This document shows positions 60,409-64,000 of a DNA stretch of 64,000 bases, one piece after another. The notes below the pieces were generated by a model that was given only the letters and a program-made list of their open reading frames with translations, made no database searches and was not told where the DNA came from. The DNA is from Azadirachta indica (taxonomy: Eukaryota; Streptophyta; Magnoliopsida; Sapindales; Meliaceae). Both the position numbers and the translations under genes were made by a program. The stretch is taken from the NCBI GenBank assembly GCA_022749755.1, contig CM040442.1, forward strand, positions 12,064,457 through 12,128,456, given 5' to 3'. Each line of letters begins with the position of its first letter. Positions within the stretch are counted from its first letter, which is position 1.

Positions 60409-60563
60409 TGTGTTGAATGCAATGAGTTTGCCACCAATCACACATAAAATTTCTTTAGGTTTAAGTTTTATTTGTCATGTCTTAGGAGTTTTCATTTGCT
60501 TGTTTGTTAATTTTGAGTTTGTTTGTTTTAAATCCTTTCTTTTCTTGGCTCTTACAAGTATAA

Positions 60564-60603
60564 CCCTTCTCAACAAAACAATTCTAATCTCATAAGAAAA
60601 GGA
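60564..60603. other. Centre (40-bp spacer) of the large inverted repeat
   Basis: Sequence between CTTACAAGTATAA on the left and TTATACTTGTAAG on the right. Its own edges are partly complementary (AACCCTTCTC against AAGAAAAGGATT), so the unpaired loop may be even shorter. Confidence 0.8.
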
Positions 60604-60841
60604 TTATACTTGTAAGAGCCAAAAAAAGAAAAGATTTAAAACAAACAAACTCAAAATTAACAAGCAAGTAAATGATAACTCTTAAGATATGACAAATAAA
60701 ATTTTGTATGTGACTGGTACTGGTAGTAAACTCATTGCATTCAACAAAGCACTTCCAAAATTCCTTCCCTCACACTTAATCACAACATTATCCTCAATGT
60801 TTAATCAAAGAGAATCAAAGGAGTTGGGAGGCTAAATATAG

Positions 60842-62122
60842 AAATTTTGTCTCTAATTATGCGTTGTCATCTCATCTCCTTGAAGGGGGTGGAAATTACG
60901 AAAGTGGTAAAAGTTTCGCCTTTAAGTTGAGGCTCTGTAGATAGGAAGTGAAGGTATTAAAACATTCCACTTGATACTGATGCAGTCTTGCTTGTTCTTG
61001 CTTGATGTCATGAATCTCATGCCCTTGCTAAATAATTCTTTGATGCAATCAGCGATCCTTGATTGTATAAGATACTCGTGAGATGAGGAGGAGGCACCGA
61101 CTTTATTATCTTGATTGACATGTGAGGAGTTTGGTAAACCTTCATAAGGGTTCTGTTGATGCTACAATCTTGCTTCATAGGTTAACAGGTACGCCTCTAG
61201 AATTGTATTAAAGGAGCCTTCCTACGTTGAGGTAGTGGTTTGCGTGGCAGTAGAACTTGATTAACTTCATGTACAATAAATCCTAATCCCGATCAAAAGG
61301 ATGCACTTCCTGCCTAATATTTGAACTTGGAAATTGCTATCTTGTCAATTGAAGAGTCCGGATTCACCTTATACTCTATTTCCTCCACCTTTACTCTTAC
61401 CTTTAAGCATAAGGTAGTAATAAGACAGGGGTGCGCATGTCCTCTAGTTGTTTTTGCTTCAATAGATGCAATCAAGCTTTCTCGTATCACCTTCCTTATA
61501 TCAATTGTAATTTCAGTACAAATACAGTAGAGTAAGGTGGCCTTTTTTGCTGTGACTTCTTTGAGGTAGGAGTTAGGCATAGGATTGGAGCAAATGAATT
61601 TATGCCAAGCCTTGCCATATTCGTTGAGCATATTTTCCGGGAAAGTGAGAAATTTGTTGTATTTACCACAACCATTTAACCATTATGTGCCGAAACACAT
61701 AATTCTTCAATGATAATAGTATAGTTGTCTTCATCCCTCCTGAATGCATTGTACAAATCCTTATTTTCATCAATCGAGGGCAAGCCATAATACGTGTTAA
61801 TGGCTTTTGAACTGAATGAAATTCTTTTTTCCTTAATATACACTTGATCATTATCTCTACCAATTGAAGCATTCAAATTGAATTCTCTCACTAATGGTAC
61901 TATTGCTTGAGTAAGATAATTAGTGAGCGATTCCCATTTTCGATCCCGAATAAATTGCAAAATCTTTCCATCTTTTAGGCTCGGTTTCAATGCCTGCTTC
62001 CTCATTAATTCTTTCTCATCTTCCTAAAACTTAATAAACTTTTGTTCTGCTTCATGTGAAATGAATTTTCTCTTGTCAAAAGATGATGAAGCTTGTGAAG
62101 AACTACCCCTTTTTGGTGCCAT
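60842..62122 (-). pseudogene. Plant-transposon-protein / env-like ORF, right arm
   Basis: The start codon at 62,122 reads MAPKRGSSSQASSSFDKRKF, then an in-frame TAG at the same KF*EDEK position as the left arm. A long open piece follows (62,005–61,676: LKDGKILQFIRDRKWESLTN, LTQAIVPLVREFN, NTYYGLPSIDE), which is better preserved than in the left arm. Next come MLNEYGKAWHKFICSN, EVTAKKATLLYCICTEITID and LITTLCLKVRVKVEEIEY (61,631–61,314). The charged tail lies around 61,050–60,850. Function unknown; both copies are broken. Confidence 0.8.
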
Positions 62123-62879
62123 TTTTGCTCTAAATGTTCTTTCAGCAATTTACCGAACACTGGGAATGCACACTTTTTCTACCCCCTTTCTTGCACTTGA
62201 AACCACTTGTTCTAAATTCCTTTCACTCGTAAAACACTCTCAAAGTGTTTCCTAACTATTAAACTTAAGATTTCTACGCTAAACTCACTCAAATATTTTG
62301 TCGAACACTTGGCGTGCACTTTTGTTAGCCCACCCAATTTCAACTTCAACTTTTTAATTTTCACCCAAAATTTGGCACCATTAAGACATACACTTCTAAA
62401 ATAACAATAAATCTACAACACCCACTATAAATCTCACTAAATTCAACAACCCAACACTCCTACCTTCCATAAAAGTTCCACAATTCCAACTCTCACCATA
62501 AGTTCAACTCAAAGGACAAAGTTGGATACAAGTAGACTTACTTGACTGCATTGTGAAAGTCCTTAATATTGGGGTCGAATTCTTTGTATTGAACACAATT
62601 TTCCAAATGCTACAATGTTGAGGAATTTTGGGTCTTTTGATGTTTGGATAGGTAGTGGTTTGTTGGGTGGGTTTTAAACTTGGAAGTGTACTTAGTTTTG
62701 AGAAAGAGTGAGTGTGGAAGGAAATTTAAATGTATGGTGGCAATGTGAGTATTCGCAATGAAGAAGTAAATCAAAATTATGGAAGAAACACAAAGCTAAT
62801 TGAAGCAATAAGTAAGGAAAAACAAACAAAGCAGGTTTTTTTTCCTTTTTTTCAAAATAAAAGGGTCGCACTATGGTTG

Positions 62880-63300
62880 GGCGCAGCCACGCCATTGATT
62901 CTGTCAACAATGTAAATTCATTCGGCATATTTTAATTGAACCCCTTTACTTTTAATTATTTTGAATTTAAATCTTTATTTTGATATTGTTATATTTTAGT
63001 TCTCATTTGATTGCATTTTGGTCCTTAAGAATAAAATTTTGTGATTTCCACAAATGGCTAGCAAACATGTTTTTATGCTCCGTTTTCATGTCTTTTATGT
63101 CAAAACAAGTTAACACTCGTAAGCTTAATATTTGCTTGTTCTCGAGCAAAGGAAAAATTTTCTACATGCTACTCCCAAGCATTGACAATATCTCCACCTG
63201 CATAAAAGCACAAAAATTAGTAAACAATAATTAAAACAAGATACTGTAACTGAAATAAAAATTTAACTAAACAAAATGTATAAAACTTGGGTTGCCTCCC
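62880..63300 (-). other. Internal spacer of the right arm with the MULE empty site
   Basis: Contains TTTTGTGATTTCCAC (63,036–63,050), the reverse complement of the pre-insertion target, with one copy of the 9-bp site. The conserved TTGCCTCCCAAGAAGCGCT is at 63,291–63,309. Confidence 0.8.
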
Positions 63301-63354
63301 AAGAAGCGCTAAGTTTAATATTTTCAGCCGGACAGAGTACTTTCATAACCAAAA

Positions 63355-63862
63355 ACAATCACACGCTAGCCAAAATGATAATAGTCTTGCATTGCTCAAG
63401 CTCATTTTCCATATAGTGCTTCAACTGTTGTCTATCCATGGTAGTTGTTCCTTTAGTTTCATGTTGAATTTCAACTGCACTATAGGAAAACACCCGAACC
63501 ACTGTAAAAAGACCTGACCATTTAGAGCAAAATTTTTTGAGAAAGAGCCGAAGACGAGAATTGTACAATAAAACCTTTTGACCAACCTCAAATTTTTGCT
63601 TCAATATGTATTTGTCATGCCATTTCTTTGCACACTCCTTGTAAATTATTGCATTCTCATATGCTTCATTTTGAAATTCTTCCATTTTATTTAGTTGTAG
63701 TAACCTCTTCTCCCCTGCGGCCTTCATGCCAAAATTGAGGACTTTCATAGCCTAATATGCTTTGTGTTAAAGCTCAATTGTAAGATGACAGGCTTTTTCA
63801 TAAACCAATTTGTAAGAAGATATTCTGATGGGAGTTTTGAATACTGTGCAATAGGCCCAATA
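63355..63862 (-). pseudogene. Integrase C-terminal part, right arm, truncated
   Basis: The open piece 63,748–63,359 gives MKVLNFGMKAAGEKRLLQLN, MEEFQNEAYENA, QKVLLYNSRLRLFLKKFCSK, VEIQHETKG and LKHYMENELEQ. Upstream pieces (AYCTVFKTPIR, LVYEKACHL) reach 63,862, where homology to integrase stops abruptly. A TAG at ~63,753 replaces the Trp still present in the left arm. Confidence 0.88.
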
Positions 63863-64000
63863 TAGTAGCAATATGAGTCTTTGCAATGAAGAAGTCATTC
63901 AAAATTGTGGAAGAAATACAAAAACAATTGAAAATAAGCAAGGAAAAACAAATAAGGGAGAGAGGGTTATCTTTTGTCCATTTTTTTTTAAAACAAAGGG
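63863..64000 (-). mobile_element. Start of a third partial copy of the same element (env-upstream region)
   Basis: AGCAATATGAGTCTTTGCAA and the following GAAGAAATACAAAAACAATT, GCAAGGAAAAACAAATAAGG match 62,738–62,875 in the same orientation and 58,435–58,310 inverted. It abuts the broken integrase of the right arm and continues out of the window. Confidence 0.8.

Larger units (their letters stand above)
55640..60563 (+). repeat. Left arm of a large inverted repeat (retroelement integrase to beyond env-like ORF)
   Basis: It is reverse-complementary to 60,604–63,862. Without the 1,625 bp of MULE plus one target copy it is ~3.30 kb, against ~3.26 kb for the other arm. Matching landmarks: the integrase end, AGCGCTTCTTGGGAGGCAAC, the GC-rich patch, the env-like start, the polypurine-like tract and CTTGGCTCTTACAAGTATAA at the centre. 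The arms differ at roughly one base in ten by eye. Confidence 0.9.
60604..63862 (-). repeat. Right arm of the large inverted repeat
   Basis: A minus-strand copy of the Athila-like element from integrase (63,862) to beyond the polypurine-like tract (60,604). It lacks the MULE and has its own private lesions, such as TAG for TGG in the integrase at ~63,753, so the arms have evolved separately. Confidence 0.9.

Overview
This is a strongly AT-rich plant nuclear window. Three things point to a eudicot: many-exon genes with GT–AG introns, RLP and CC-NBS-LRR (RGA-type) resistance-gene relics, and an Athila-type Ty3/gypsy retroelement. A woody rosid such as Citrus is my best guess for the host, but that rests on the general look of the resistance genes and not on a diagnostic marker. 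One scaffold gap of exactly 100 Ns lies at 4,719–4,818. I found no tRNA, rRNA or CRISPR.

Layout. 1–4,077: two leucine-rich-repeat receptor-like-protein (RLP) pseudogenes, convergent and tail to tail. 4,819–11,220: the LRR end of an NBS-LRR gene, broken by two frameshifts, then a second decayed copy of its last exon and a long array of spliced-looking non-coding exons duplicated several times. 12,690–13,375: a decayed minus-strand gene I cannot name. 13,480–24,450: mostly AT-rich non-coding DNA with a duplicated leader-like segment (17,130 and 18,130) and a broken two-exon coiled-coil gene (19,935–20,630). 24,452–27,050: the one well-preserved gene, a 14-exon 3-hydroxyisobutyryl-CoA hydrolase-like crotonase ending in SKL (peroxisomal signal), with a single-base frameshift in exon 12. 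27,100–49,090: a gene desert with dispersed repeats, MITE/foldback-like elements, a 44-bp-arm palindrome and a hairpin-rich tandem array.

49,097–64,000 is a nested retroelement cluster. An Athila-like element (LTR 49,570–50,716, tRNA-Asp-type primer site, gag, protease, RT, RNase H, integrase, plant-transposon/env-like ORF) runs on the plus strand. From the integrase to beyond the env-like ORF it is mirrored by a ~3.26 kb inverted copy on the minus strand (60,604–63,862) across a 40-bp spacer. The plus arm carries a 1,616-bp Mutator-like (MULE) non-autonomous transposon with ~320-bp terminal inverted repeats and a perfect 9-bp target duplication. The minus arm preserves the empty site. A third partial copy starts at the right edge.

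Apart from the hydrolase, every protein-coding remnant is broken, and many stops look like C-to-T or G-to-A changes. I see no evidence of a new enzymatic system. The most informative structures are the inverted retroelement pair with its internally proven MULE insertion, and the duplicated 3' non-coding exons of the NBS-LRR gene.
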